Source: JANRIC01 sp033765345 (GTDB lineage Bacteria > Bacteroidota > Bacteroidia > Cytophagales > Microscillaceae). Taken from it: a DNA stretch of 64,000 nt. The stretch lies in contig JANRIC010000007.1 of NCBI GenBank assembly GCA_033765345.1, forward strand, positions 17,430 to 81,429, written 5' to 3'. This document shows, piece by piece, positions 27,036 to 36,382 of this stretch; positions within the stretch are counted from its first letter, which is position 1, and every line of letters starts with the position of its first letter. Made by a program: the position numbers and the translations under genes. Below the pieces are notes generated by a model that saw only the letters and a list, made by a program, of their open reading frames with translations, had not been told where the DNA came from and made no database searches.

Positions 27036-28436
27036 ATGGAAATGATTCATCAAACTCAGATCAAGCACCTGTACTGGCGAGCCGGATTTGGACATACCTT
27101 GGAAGACCGACAAAGGCTCTCAGGGCTTTCGGTTTCCGAAGTAGTAAACGACCTTTTTAAAAAATCAGCCCAGGCTGAGAACATTGAGGTAATCCAAGAA
27201 TCAGCCCCTGAGTTCAAGGAGGTGTTGGAAATGTCCAAAGAAGAACGCCGGGAACTTATTCAAAAGTCGCGTGCATTGATTCGGGCACTGAATGTAAAAT
27301 GGCTTGCACATATCACAAATACCCAGGCTCAATTGAGGGAAAAAATGACTTTTTTCTGGCATGGTCATTTTGCCTGTCAGGCTCGTAGCATTTATCATGC
27401 ACAGCAATACGTCAATACCCTTCGCAAATACGCATTGGGCAATTTTGGAGACCTAGTGCTAGCCATCGCCAAAGAACCAGCGATGCTACAATTCCTTAAC
27501 AATCAGCAAAATCGTAAAAAACAACCCAATGAAAACTTTGCTCGTGAACTTATGGAGCTTTTTACTTTGGGTAGGGGCAACTACACCGAACATGACATCA
27601 AAGAATCTGCCCGTGCTTTTACAGGCTGGGGTTTTGATGGAGCCAATTATGTTTTTAGAGAACAAGCGCACGACTTTGATACAAAGACTTTTATGGGCAA
27701 AAGCGGTAATTTTAATGGAGATGACATTATCCGAATTATCCTTGAAAACCCCCAAACAGCTTATTTTATTACAAAAAAGATTTATCAATTTTTTGTCAGC
27801 CCCCAGGCAAATGAAGCCCGCATCCACGAACTTGCCCAGTCTTTTTACCAATCAGGGTATGACATGGGGGCTTTGATGAAGCAAATTTTCCTGGCTGATT
27901 GGTTTTACGCACCTGAAAACGTGGGCGTTCGAATTAAGTCTCCCATCGAGTTGATTGCAGGATTACAGCGACAATTAAATATGCGCTTTCTTACAGAAGA
28001 TGCTCCCTTGTTCATTCAGAAGCTTTTAGGACAAATTTTGCTTTTCCCGCCCAATGTAGCGGGTTGGCCCGGAGGCAGAAGCTGGATTGACAGCTCAACC
28101 CTGATGTTTCGCCTAAAACTTCCCGAAGCACTTTATAAAGCCTCAGAGATCACCATTGCCGCCAAAGAAGATGGAGATATACAAAACGATGGACTGGTCA
28201 AAGACAAACTCAATCGCTTTCAAGGAGAGTTTGACTGGACAATACTTACAAAATATTTTGCCAAGAGTAGCACTTCGGAGGAGCTATACACCCAACTGAG
28301 TGATTTTCTACTGTCCAAAGAAGCTCCAAACCTCAAAGACTATGCACTCAATGTCTTGAAACAAAACCTGGAACACGACCGCATCAAGGTACTCAGCATC
28401 TTACAATGTTCCTTGCCAGAGTATCAACTTTGCTAG
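27036..28436 (+). CDS. DUF1800 family protein
   Basis: 466 residues. DUF1800 signatures are clear: HLYWRAGFGHT near the start, MTFFWHGHFACQ near residue 105, NENFARELMELFTLGRGNYTE near 165-185, ESARAFTGWGF and FPPNVAGWPGGRSWIDSSTL near 340. The function is unknown. The family almost always sits next to a DUF1501 gene, as here. No signal peptide is evident at this start (MEMIHQTQIKHLYW), unlike its neighbour. Gene order DUF1800-DUF1501 with 237 bases between suggests shared expression, although a repeat lies in the gap. Divergent from the PAS gene. Confidence 0.92.
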   Translation: MEMIHQTQIKHLYWRAGFGHTLEDRQRLSGLSVSEVVNDLFKKSAQAENIEVIQESAPEFKEVLEMSKEERRELIQKSRALIRALNVKWLAHITNTQAQLREKMTFFWHGHFACQARSIYHAQQYVNTLRKYALGNFGDLVLAIAKEPAMLQFLNNQQNRKKQPNENFARELMELFTLGRGNYTEHDIKESARAFTGWGFDGANYVFREQAHDFDTKTFMGKSGNFNGDDIIRIILENPQTAYFITKKIYQFFVSPQANEARIHELAQSFYQSGYDMGALMKQIFLADWFYAPENVGVRIKSPIELIAGLQRQLNMRFLTEDAPLFIQKLLGQILLFPPNVAGWPGGRSWIDSSTLMFRLKLPEALYKASEITIAAKEDGDIQNDGLVKDKLNRFQGEFDWTILTKYFAKSSTSEELYTQLSDFLLSKEAPNLKDYALNVLKQNLEHDRIKVLSILQCSLPEYQLC

Positions 28437-28439
28437 TGT

Positions 28440-28500
28440 GTAGTCTATAGCCCTCAAGCTATTGGGTTTGGGGTATTAGCTATTGGGTTTTTGCTTTGAT
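28440..28500. repeat. Interspersed intergenic repeat, copy B
   Basis: The stretch after the DUF1800 stop contains CAAGCTATTGGGTTTGGGG and a second TAGCTATTGGGTTTTTG. Its CAAGCTATTGGGT is the reverse complement of ACCCAATAGCTTG in copy C (about 44300). This is a shorter member of the same repeat family. Confidence 0.55.
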
Positions 28501-28673
28501 TTAAGCGTCAATTTTTGCAAAAAACTCTTAGATATTTAAGAACCGATGCCCGTGAAAAGGTACTGATCGGAAAATGAGATGAAAATAGGGGAGTAGCGTT
28601 GAGATATTCAACAAGTAAAACAAGAAATAAAGCCCTGTAAATTCAGTAGATAACTTAATTGTGCAATATAAAG

Positions 28674-29876
28674 ATGAAAAGAAGAAAATTTATACAAAAA
28701 TCAGCCCTGGCTGTGAGTGGTTCTATGCTGATCCCTGGTTTTTTGAAAGCTCTAGAAATCAATCAGCTAAATAAATCCTTTGGGGAAGGCAAAAAATTAG
28801 TAATCATCCAATGGTCTGGTGGAAATGACGGACTTAATACCGTAGTGCCATTCAACAATGATTTGTACTATAAAAACAGACCCAGACTTGCCCTCGCCAA
28901 AAATGAAGTATTAGCCCTCACCAACGAACTGGGGCTGAACCCTGTGATGTCAGGGCTTAAACAGATATTTGATCAGGGGTATCTCTCCATTATCAACAAT
29001 GTAGGGTATCCCAATCCTGATCGCTCACACTTTCGCTCGCTAGATATATGGCATACTGCCAGCGAATCTGACGAATACCTCAATACAGGCTGGCTAGGTC
29101 GCTATCTGGACGCCCAATGCGTCGGGGGCTGTCAGACAGCACACCAGGCCTTAGAGGTAGATGATACCCTGAGCTTGGCACTCAAAGGCGAACAAATCAA
29201 GGGGCTAGCCCTTCAGAATGCCCAAAAACTTTATAAACTGACCCAGGAAAGCCATATCCAATCCCTGAGTAACATGAAGGTTCAAGAAGAAGATTCGGAA
29301 GTATCTTATTTGTATAAAACCCTGGCTGAAACTGTATCTTCGGCAGATTACATTTATGACAAATCCAAAACTTACAAAAGCAAACTGACTTACCCCACCA
29401 CGCCCTTTGCCCGCCAATTACAAACCATTGCCGAGTTGATCAATGCAGGGCTGGATACACGGGTATATTATGCCTCTATGAGTGGTTTTGATACCCACGT
29501 AAATCAAAAACCCCAGCAAGACCGATTGTTGAAAATCTACTCTGATGCCATAGCTGTTTTTATCAAAGACCTAAAAGAAAATGGAAAGCTAGACGATACG
29601 ATGATACTGACTTTTTCTGAATTCGGCCGCCGTGTAGCGCAAAATGCCAGCGGAGGCACCGACCACGGCACAGCCAACAATGTATTTGTGATCAATGGCA
29701 AACTCAAAAAAGCAGGGATTTATAATGAATTACCCAATCTCAGCGACCTCGATGAAGGCGACCTCAAGTATACCGTCGATTTTAGAAAAATATATGCGAC
29801 TTTGCTTGAAAAACAACTTTCGGTAAATTCCCAAACTATTCTCCATAAAAAGTTTGATCTTTTAAACTTCATTTAA
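28674..29876 (+). CDS. DUF1501 family exported protein
   Basis: 400 residues from ATG 28674. The N-terminus KRRKFIQKSALAVSGSMLIPG has adjacent arginines followed by a hydrophobic stretch, like a Tat signal, which is usual for DUF1501. The body shows LVIIQWSGGNDGLNTVVPFN near residue 40, NPDRSHFRSLDIWHTA, MSGFDTHVNQ and ILTFSEFGRRVAQNASGGTDHGTANNVFVI. These are the family's metal-site-like histidines and aspartates, in a fold related to alkaline phosphatase/sulfatase. The activity is not known. It forms a pair with the DUF1800 gene upstream. The ORF also opens at 28659, but ATG 28674 sits right before the Tat-like motif. Confidence 0.92.
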   Translation: MKRRKFIQKSALAVSGSMLIPGFLKALEINQLNKSFGEGKKLVIIQWSGGNDGLNTVVPFNNDLYYKNRPRLALAKNEVLALTNELGLNPVMSGLKQIFDQGYLSIINNVGYPNPDRSHFRSLDIWHTASESDEYLNTGWLGRYLDAQCVGGCQTAHQALEVDDTLSLALKGEQIKGLALQNAQKLYKLTQESHIQSLSNMKVQEEDSEVSYLYKTLAETVSSADYIYDKSKTYKSKLTYPTTPFARQLQTIAELINAGLDTRVYYASMSGFDTHVNQKPQQDRLLKIYSDAIAVFIKDLKENGKLDDTMILTFSEFGRRVAQNASGGTDHGTANNVFVINGKLKKAGIYNELPNLSDLDEGDLKYTVDFRKIYATLLEKQLSVNSQTILHKKFDLLNFI

Positions 29877-29940
29877 TCTATAACAAGCCTTCGGGATTTT
29901 ATCATTATTTTGTGTTTTTTTTGTAAAAATAGGATTATTT

Positions 29941-29969
29941 ACAGTTGCCGAAAGCAACTGTATTTTTTT
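29941..29969 (+). terminator. Rho-independent terminator after the DUF1501 gene
   Basis: ACAGTTGC (29941-29948) and GCAACTGT (29954-29961) form a perfect eight-base stem with loop CGAAA, followed after one base by seven T (29963-29969). It lies 65 bases after the DUF1501 stop and closes the DUF1800-DUF1501 unit. Confidence 0.85.
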
Positions 29970-30461
29970 GTCTTGATTAGATTGGCTTTTTTTAGTATAA
30001 TTTTATAATCAAGTAATTTTATAACTGTATATATTGTTTTTACCTCGATAATAAACTGATCTTATAGTCTTAAGTAGATTTTTATTTGCTTTAGGGTATT
30101 TACTTGACATCCATATCAACAAAAAAATCTAATTAAGTATCTGATTATCAAATATTTAACTGATTTTTTGCCTTATAAAAACTCCTGATGTGATTTCAGA
30201 GATAAAAAATACTTTTTGAACTGGATAAATATTCATTTGAGCGATAAACATACACAATGTTATGCAAGCTGAGAGAAGGGCAATACTGCTAATTTATAAT
30301 AGCTTTACTATCAAAAAATAAAAAAAATGATATAAAAAATAGGTATAGTTAAATGATACCAAAAAGATTCAAAATTATTTATTTGGATTATTTCTTTATA
30401 TAAAAAATTTCGCTTAGGTTTATTCTCAGATAACAAAACATTAACATTAAAACAAAAGAAC
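29970..30461. other. AT-rich upstream region of the SusCD operon
   Basis: About 490 bases with strongly elevated A+T and no coding frame. It should hold the promoter and regulator sites of the SusC operon. Many TTTG and TANN fragments occur, but I cannot pick a single promoter with confidence. No upstream ECF sigma/anti-sigma or hybrid sensor gene accompanies the operon. Confidence 0.55.
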
Positions 30462-33400
30462 ATGAAGCAAAAACTACTCTTAAGTTTTTGCCTGGCCTTT
30501 GCTTTGTTTTTTCAAGCAATGGCACAGGACAGGTCTATTACCGGTACGGTAACTGATGGAGATAGCGGAGAGCCCATCCCGGGCGTAAGCATCGTCATCA
30601 AAGGTACTAGTACAGGTACGGTTACCGACGTCAACGGTAAATATACAATTGTATCTTCTCAAGGTGCAACACTTGTGTTTTCTGCCGTTGGTTTTGGAGA
30701 ACGCGAAATAATAGTAGGCACCGAGTCGTCTCTGGACGTGAAATTACTTACCTCTACCAAAGAACTGGGTGAGGTAGTTGTGACGGCGGTAGGTATCGAG
30801 CGTGACAAAAAAGCACTGGGTTATGCCGTTTCTACAATAAGTAATGAGCAAATAGAGCAAAAAACTGAGGGCGACATCGGCCGTCTTTTACGTGGTAAAG
30901 CTGCCGGGGTTCAGGTTACTCAAACCAGTGGACTATCCGGCTCAGGTACCAGCATCATAATCCGGGGCTACAGTACGGTGAATGGTAGTAACCAACCGCT
31001 ATTTGTAGTGGATGGAGTACCTTTTAATAGTAATACCAATACTTCACAAAACTTTGTGGACGGACAAACCGAGTCCAGCCGATTCTTAGACTTAGACCCC
31101 AACAACATCGAGAGCGTAAACGTACTCAAAGGTTTGAGTGCTACGGTATTGTACGGAGACCGTGGTCGTAATGGGGTAATTTTGATTACCACCAAAAACG
31201 GTAGCAAAGCAGCAACCCGGAAGAAGAATGAAGTCACGGTTACACAATCTGTGTTTGCTAACCAAATTGCTTCATTGCCTGATTACACCGAATCCTATGG
31301 AGCAGGATTTTTCAATCAAGCCGGTCCATTCTTCAGTAACTGGGGTCCGAGTTTCTCCGAAGTAACTAGTATTGCTCACCCATATCAACAATACGCTTCT
31401 TTCCTGCCTGAGTATGATGGGGCACAATATGATTATAAGGATTACAAACCCGTAGAAAATTTCTTCCGTACAGGAATTATTTCCAACACCTCTGTAAACC
31501 TCCGCGGAAGTACAGACAAAGCCAATTACTCCGTAAGTTATTCTTACTATGATGATGCAGGTTTTACTCCTGGCAACAACTTGGTTCGTAATACATTAGG
31601 CTTTGGAGGTAGTGCTTCTTTGACCAACAATTTTACTGTTTCGGCTACTTTCAACTATACCAACACCGATTATCAATCTCCTCCCGTGGCAGCAAGTTTG
31701 GGTAGTGGTACTACAGGCAGTGGTGGATCTATATTCGGGGATTTGATGTATACGCCACCCAGCATAGATTTGAACAACTTGCCGTTCGAGAACCCTATTA
31801 CAGGCGCAAGTATTTATTATCGAGGCTCTAATGATATTCAAAACCCAAGATGGACAGCTAAAAATGCCCGTACAGGTCAAGTCGTTGACCGTTTCTTCGG
31901 TCAGGCAAACGTAAGCTATCAGCTCAAAGATTGGTTAAATATACTTTATCGTGTCGGTTTGGATACTTATACCGAAGATAATGAGTACGGGCAAAACAAA
32001 GGAGGTGTAGATGGAAACATTCTTGGTTATTATACTACCACCACCCGTAACGTAAAGATCATTAACCACGACTGGATCGTAAACTTCAATAAAAATCTTT
32101 CTGAAAGTGTAGGACTCAATGTAATTGCCGGATTTAACGCAAGGCGTGATATTTTAATCGGATCAGGTGTTTCCAGTACCAATCAGGAAGTATTTGGGTC
32201 TTTGAAACATTTCAACTTTAGAGAGTATACAGGTTTTGAGTTTGAGGAAGCTGAAAATCGTCTTGGAGTTTACCTACAAGCTGAATTATCTTTCAAAGAT
32301 TATCTGTTTTTTACACTTGCTAGTAGAAATGACTGGACGAATACCCTGGAGAAAGGGAACAACTCTCTTTTCTATCCAGCCGCCAGTGTAGCTTTCGATC
32401 TTACCAGTGCCTTTGACGGTCTAAAAAATAACGATATATTAAGCTATTTAAAACTTAGATTGGGTTACGGATCTTCTGCTAATTTCCCAGGTTCTTACAA
32501 TACTCGCAATACAGTAGGTTTAACAACACGTGCTTTTGTACCCAGAGGTGGATCTGATCCGATTGCTTCTAATGCAGTAAGTAACCGCTTGGGTAATCCC
32601 AATCTACAGCCCGAACGTCTGAATGAGGTTGAAGCAGGTATTGAATCACGTTTCCTCAATGATCGTTTTAGCTTAGAATTGTCCATATATAATAAAACAA
32701 CTACTGATCTTCTTCTGAACAGACAACTTGACCCTTCCACAGGTTTTACCGATATTCAGATCAATGCTGGTAAACTAAGAGTACGAGGTCTTGAATTGGA
32801 CTTTAATGCCAATGTACTGAAACTAGGCGACTTTAACTGGGATATCAGCGGTAACTTCGTAATCATCCGCAGCAAAGTTCTTGAACTTCCCGAAGGTAAT
32901 AAAGAAATCGCCTACGCCGGATTTACCAACCTGGGTAACTTTGCCATTGAGGGTGAACCTCTGGGCGTAATTCAGGGAAGTGTAGCACTCAGAGATGAAA
33001 ACGGTAACAAAGTAGTGGGTTCGAATGGTGAATATTTGACTGATCCAGATATCAAAATCATTGCCAACCCTAACCGTGATTTTACAACGGCTATCACCAG
33101 CACCTTCTCCTGGAAAGGTATTCGTTTCAGCATGGAGTGGCAATATGAGCAGGGAGGTCAGTATTGGTCTCAGACTGCAGGAGCTCTTGTAGGGCGTGGT
33201 GTGACCAAAGAAACCGACGTAGACCGTCGTGCTTCTCTTGTATTACCTGGAGTAAATGAAGAAGGACAACCAAACAACGTTCAAATCGCTGCGACTGACT
33301 TTTATTTTGGAGTAATTGGTTTCGGACCGGATGAATTCCAGGTATTTGATGCTACTACACTTCGTTTGAATGAAGTCTCACTTTCTTATGGATTGCCCAA

Positions 33401-33605
33401 AAACTTGCTGAATAAGACACCATTCGGAAGCGTTGAGTTTACTCTTTCTGGCTACAACCTCTGGTATGAAGCCTTTAACTTCCCGGATGCAGTCAATTTT
33501 GACACCAACGTACTGGGTACAGGAGTAGGTAATGGACAAGGGCTTGATTTCATCAGTGGACCTTCTTCTAAGAGATTTGGAGGTAGTGTAAAAGTTACCT
33601 TCTAA
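30462..33605 (+). CDS. SusC/RagA-type TonB-dependent outer-membrane transporter
   Basis: 1047 residues. Signal peptide (MKQKLLLSFCLAFALFFQAMAQ) comes first, then a CarboxypepD-regulatory-like domain (about 24-99; ITGTVTDGDSGEPIPGVSI, GTVTDVNGKY). The TonB-box-like stretch GEVVVTAVG is near 103-111, then the plug with GVQVTQTSGLSGSGTSIIIRGY and NIESVNVLKGLSATVLYGDRGRNGVI. A long beta-barrel follows, ending in SVKVTF. The protein imports oligomers or peptides across the outer membrane, using TonB energy and the SusD lid encoded next. No glycosidase, peptidase or sensor lies nearby, so the substrate is unknown. First gene of a three-gene operon. Confidence 0.96.
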   Translation: MKQKLLLSFCLAFALFFQAMAQDRSITGTVTDGDSGEPIPGVSIVIKGTSTGTVTDVNGKYTIVSSQGATLVFSAVGFGEREIIVGTESSLDVKLLTSTKELGEVVVTAVGIERDKKALGYAVSTISNEQIEQKTEGDIGRLLRGKAAGVQVTQTSGLSGSGTSIIIRGYSTVNGSNQPLFVVDGVPFNSNTNTSQNFVDGQTESSRFLDLDPNNIESVNVLKGLSATVLYGDRGRNGVILITTKNGSKAATRKKNEVTVTQSVFANQIASLPDYTESYGAGFFNQAGPFFSNWGPSFSEVTSIAHPYQQYASFLPEYDGAQYDYKDYKPVENFFRTGIISNTSVNLRGSTDKANYSVSYSYYDDAGFTPGNNLVRNTLGFGGSASLTNNFTVSATFNYTNTDYQSPPVAASLGSGTTGSGGSIFGDLMYTPPSIDLNNLPFENPITGASIYYRGSNDIQNPRWTAKNARTGQVVDRFFGQANVSYQLKDWLNILYRVGLDTYTEDNEYGQNKGGVDGNILGYYTTTTRNVKIINHDWIVNFNKNLSESVGLNVIAGFNARRDILIGSGVSSTNQEVFGSLKHFNFREYTGFEFEEAENRLGVYLQAELSFKDYLFFTLASRNDWTNTLEKGNNSLFYPAASVAFDLTSAFDGLKNNDILSYLKLRLGYGSSANFPGSYNTRNTVGLTTRAFVPRGGSDPIASNAVSNRLGNPNLQPERLNEVEAGIESRFLNDRFSLELSIYNKTTTDLLLNRQLDPSTGFTDIQINAGKLRVRGLELDFNANVLKLGDFNWDISGNFVIIRSKVLELPEGNKEIAYAGFTNLGNFAIEGEPLGVIQGSVALRDENGNKVVGSNGEYLTDPDIKIIANPNRDFTTAITSTFSWKGIRFSMEWQYEQGGQYWSQTAGALVGRGVTKETDVDRRASLVLPGVNEEGQPNNVQIAATDFYFGVIGFGPDEFQVFDATTLRLNEVSLSYGLPKNLLNKTPFGSVEFTLSGYNLWYEAFNFPDAVNFDTNVLGTGVGNGQGLDFISGPSSKRFGGSVKVTF

Positions 33606-33638
33606 GCAAATTATTGACTTTAAAAAATTATATGTATT

Positions 33639-35324
33639 ATGAAATCTAAAATAAAAATATTATTCTTAGCATTTTCTTTGTTTTTCTTTGGGGCTTGTGA
33701 GGTCTTGGATACGGGCGTAGTGAATAACCCCAATGCATTGACCCCCTCACAGGCAAGTATCAACAACCTGTTGAACAATATTCAGATAAATACAGCAGGA
33801 ATGTTTAATACTGCTCAGGATTTTGGTGCGGAAGTTACCAGAATGTTGCAAATGGGCGGTGGCAATATATACAGAAGTGCCTATTCTCCAGAGAGTTTTG
33901 ATAATCTCTGGTCTACCTCTTATGCTACAGTACTTGCGGATGTTGAGGCTGTTTTGCCGCTTGCACAAGAGCTTGAAGCTTCCAACCACCAGGGAGTAGC
34001 AAAGTTGATTAAGTCTTATATATATACAACCCTCGTTGATTATTTTGCAGATGTTCCTTTCACCGAAGCCATACAAGGATCAGGCAATCTGAATCCTGCA
34101 AATACATCTGGGGCTGAAATTTACAATCAGGCACTTGTCCTTTTGGACGAAGCTATTGCTCATTTTAATGAAGCTTCTACCATCACATCGCCTGATTTGT
34201 TTTTTGGAGGAAGTGGGATTGCAGCCAACAGAGCCAAATGGATTAAAGTAGCCAATACCCTCAAATTCAGAATATACCTACAGCGTAGGGCTATTGATTC
34301 TACTGCTGGAGATAATATAAGAGCTCTTGTAACCGGAGGAGGTTTGATCTCTACGGCTGCCGAAGATTTTAATTTCCAATATTCTACTACTTTGGCAAAC
34401 CCCAATAGCCGCCACCCAAGATATAATGGAAATTATGTGAATGGTGCCGGGGAGTACATGTCCAATCATTATATGGGACTCTTTGAAAATGGCCCTGCCG
34501 GAAGAGACCCTCGTCGCCGTTATTATTTCTTGCGTCAAGGTAATGCCAATTCATCTGCGGCTACTTCGCAGACCCTGCCTTGTACTACGTTCGATCGCCC
34601 TGCACACTATGGGGATGATGATACCTTCTGCCGTGTCGGAAACGGCTACTGGGGGCGTGACCACGGGGATGATGATGGTATTCCACCTGACGGTTTTCAG
34701 AGAACTATCTGGGGGCTTTATCCCGCTGGTGGGCAGTTTGATACCAGAGCAGATAATAGCTCAAGCAGTACCAGGATTGTTGTTACGCAAAGCTCAGGGG
34801 CAACCGGGCAAGGTATTCAGCCGATCATGTTAAGCTGTTATGTGAATTTCCTTAGAGCAGAAGCTGATCTAATCTACAATACCGACGATGATGCAAGGGC
34901 ACAACTGGAGGCAGGTATAAGAGGGTCTATTGCCAAAGTAATGTCATTCGGATCTTTGGATCCAACCGTGGCCGCCAACCCTTCTTTGGTACCTACCGCG
35001 GGCGATATTGACGGTTATGTGGCTGCCATTCTAACACTTTACGACAATGCTGCAAATGACGAAGAAAGACTGGAAGTTGTGATCAACGAATACTACAAAG
35101 CTGCTTTTGGTAATGGTATCGAGGCTTACAATGCTTATCGCAGAACGGGTTATCCAAGTAATCTTCAGCCCGCGCTTGAGCCTTCTCCAGGACAATTTAT
35201 CTTGACTTTCTTTTATCCAGCAAACTTTGTAAACCGTAATTCAAGCGCGCCTGCACAAAAAGACCCCAATAACTGGCCTAAGGTGTTTTGGCAGCCTGAT
35301 AACGTGGTTCCTAACCTTAAATAA
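33639..35324 (+). CDS. SusD/RagB-type substrate-binding outer-membrane lipoprotein
   Basis: 561 residues with a lipoprotein signal (lipobox FFGAC, Cys at about 20). The start NNPNALTPSQASINNLL and the C-terminal EYYKAAFGNGIEAYNAYRRTGYPSNLQPAL belong to the SusD-like_2 branch. The middle is TPR-like and helical (LFDNLWSTSYA region, SGAEIYNQALVLLDEAIAHF). An Asp-rich loop, about residues 325-350 (YGDDDTF, then GRDHGDDDGIPPDG), is likely a metal- or ligand-binding loop. SusD forms the lid over SusC and captures the substrate. It starts 33 bases after SusC, so the two are co-transcribed. Confidence 0.94.
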   Translation: MKSKIKILFLAFSLFFFGACEVLDTGVVNNPNALTPSQASINNLLNNIQINTAGMFNTAQDFGAEVTRMLQMGGGNIYRSAYSPESFDNLWSTSYATVLADVEAVLPLAQELEASNHQGVAKLIKSYIYTTLVDYFADVPFTEAIQGSGNLNPANTSGAEIYNQALVLLDEAIAHFNEASTITSPDLFFGGSGIAANRAKWIKVANTLKFRIYLQRRAIDSTAGDNIRALVTGGGLISTAAEDFNFQYSTTLANPNSRHPRYNGNYVNGAGEYMSNHYMGLFENGPAGRDPRRRYYFLRQGNANSSAATSQTLPCTTFDRPAHYGDDDTFCRVGNGYWGRDHGDDDGIPPDGFQRTIWGLYPAGGQFDTRADNSSSSTRIVVTQSSGATGQGIQPIMLSCYVNFLRAEADLIYNTDDDARAQLEAGIRGSIAKVMSFGSLDPTVAANPSLVPTAGDIDGYVAAILTLYDNAANDEERLEVVINEYYKAAFGNGIEAYNAYRRTGYPSNLQPALEPSPGQFILTFFYPANFVNRNSSAPAQKDPNNWPKVFWQPDNVVPNLK

Positions 35325-35329
35325 TAAAT

Positions 35330-36289
35330 ATGATAATGAAGAAGATGAAAAAAATATTATATAGCTTTTTATGTCTGGGATTGATGTTTGGCATGAGTTC
35401 ATGTGAAGACGAATTGTTCTACCAGACAGTTCCTAACGGGCCTATGGTGCTTCTCGATAATGTAGTAGTTGCCGTGTTTAATGCCGCTGATATTACTAAT
35501 GCTACTTATGAGGCCGATATCAGAGTACCTGCCAACAACGTACAGTCCTATAAACTCTTTGCCCGCGTGACGCGCGGTAGCTTTGTATCCGACCTTTCGG
35601 AAGTGAAGACCATTACAGATTTCTCAAGCCGGATGGTGATTACTGCTGCTGAATTAGCCAATGCCATAGATACTTTAAAAAGAAGTAACTATAACCCCGC
35701 TGATCCCGCAACCTATGTCTTGGTAGACGGATCTGACGACCTCCTCCCAGGTGACCGTATTGATTTTGATAACCAAGTAACTGGAACTATTGGCGGTAGA
35801 TCAGTGACACTCACTAGTGCTGACCAGGATGCTGACTTGGCTACCAACCCTAACCAACGCTCCGGATACCGATTCACTACTTTCGTATCTTGTCCGTTTA
35901 CTGCGGCGGATATGGTAGGAACGTATTCCGTTGTAGCTGACCCCGGCGAGTGGACCTTGCCCGATGCAAGCATCACAGTGTCGGTAGAAGCCGGAGCAAG
36001 TGCGAACCAGATCATTATTAAAGATATGTTTGGACACGCTGCTTTTACTCCCAGCACATCTGACGGACCTTTCGATGTGATAGTTACCGTAAATGCTACC
36101 ACTGGGCAAGCCACCGTAGCTAGACAGAATGCTTTTGATACGGCTAACTACAACCTGGCTTTTGGAATTGGCACCGTAGATGGAAGTGGTTTTGCGTTTA
36201 GTTGTACAGGAGGAATTAATCTCAATCTTACTTTTAGAGTAGCCGCTGGTTCATTCGGAACTTTTGCTTATAATCTTCAGAAAAATTAA
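35330..36289 (+). CDS. Surface lipoprotein of unknown function in the SusCD operon
   Basis: About 319 residues, beginning five bases after the SusD stop. It has a lipoprotein signal with lipobox GMSSC, and the residues after Cys are EDE. Acidic residues there are typical of the Bacteroidota lipoprotein export signal for the cell surface. The body is beta-rich with low Lys, e.g. VLLDNVVVAVFNAADITNAT, VRGSFVS-like strands and GTYSVVADPGEWTLPDASIT. It occupies the SusE/SusF position, where such proteins usually bind ligand at the surface, but I do not recognise the family. ATGs at 35330, 35336 and 35345 are all possible starts. Confidence 0.78.
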   Translation: MIMKKMKKILYSFLCLGLMFGMSSCEDELFYQTVPNGPMVLLDNVVVAVFNAADITNATYEADIRVPANNVQSYKLFARVTRGSFVSDLSEVKTITDFSSRMVITAAELANAIDTLKRSNYNPADPATYVLVDGSDDLLPGDRIDFDNQVTGTIGGRSVTLTSADQDADLATNPNQRSGYRFTTFVSCPFTAADMVGTYSVVADPGEWTLPDASITVSVEAGASANQIIIKDMFGHAAFTPSTSDGPFDVIVTVNATTGQATVARQNAFDTANYNLAFGIGTVDGSGFAFSCTGGINLNLTFRVAAGSFGTFAYNLQKN

Positions 36290-36313
36290 TTTTCGTTTCG
36301 TTAAACTGTATTT

Positions 36314-36353
36314 AAAACACTGTAAGTATGAATACTTACAGTGTTTTTTTTTA
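36314..36353 (+). terminator. Rho-independent terminator of the SusCD operon
   Basis: Arms AAAACACTGTAAGTAT (36314-36329) and ATACTTACAGTGTTTT (36332-36347) form a long stem running into a T-rich tail (36344-36352). It lies 25 bases after the lipoprotein stop. The A-rich left side would also allow termination in the opposite direction. Confidence 0.9.
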
Positions 36354-36382
36354 TTTTTGTCTTACAATAAATCATCAAAACT

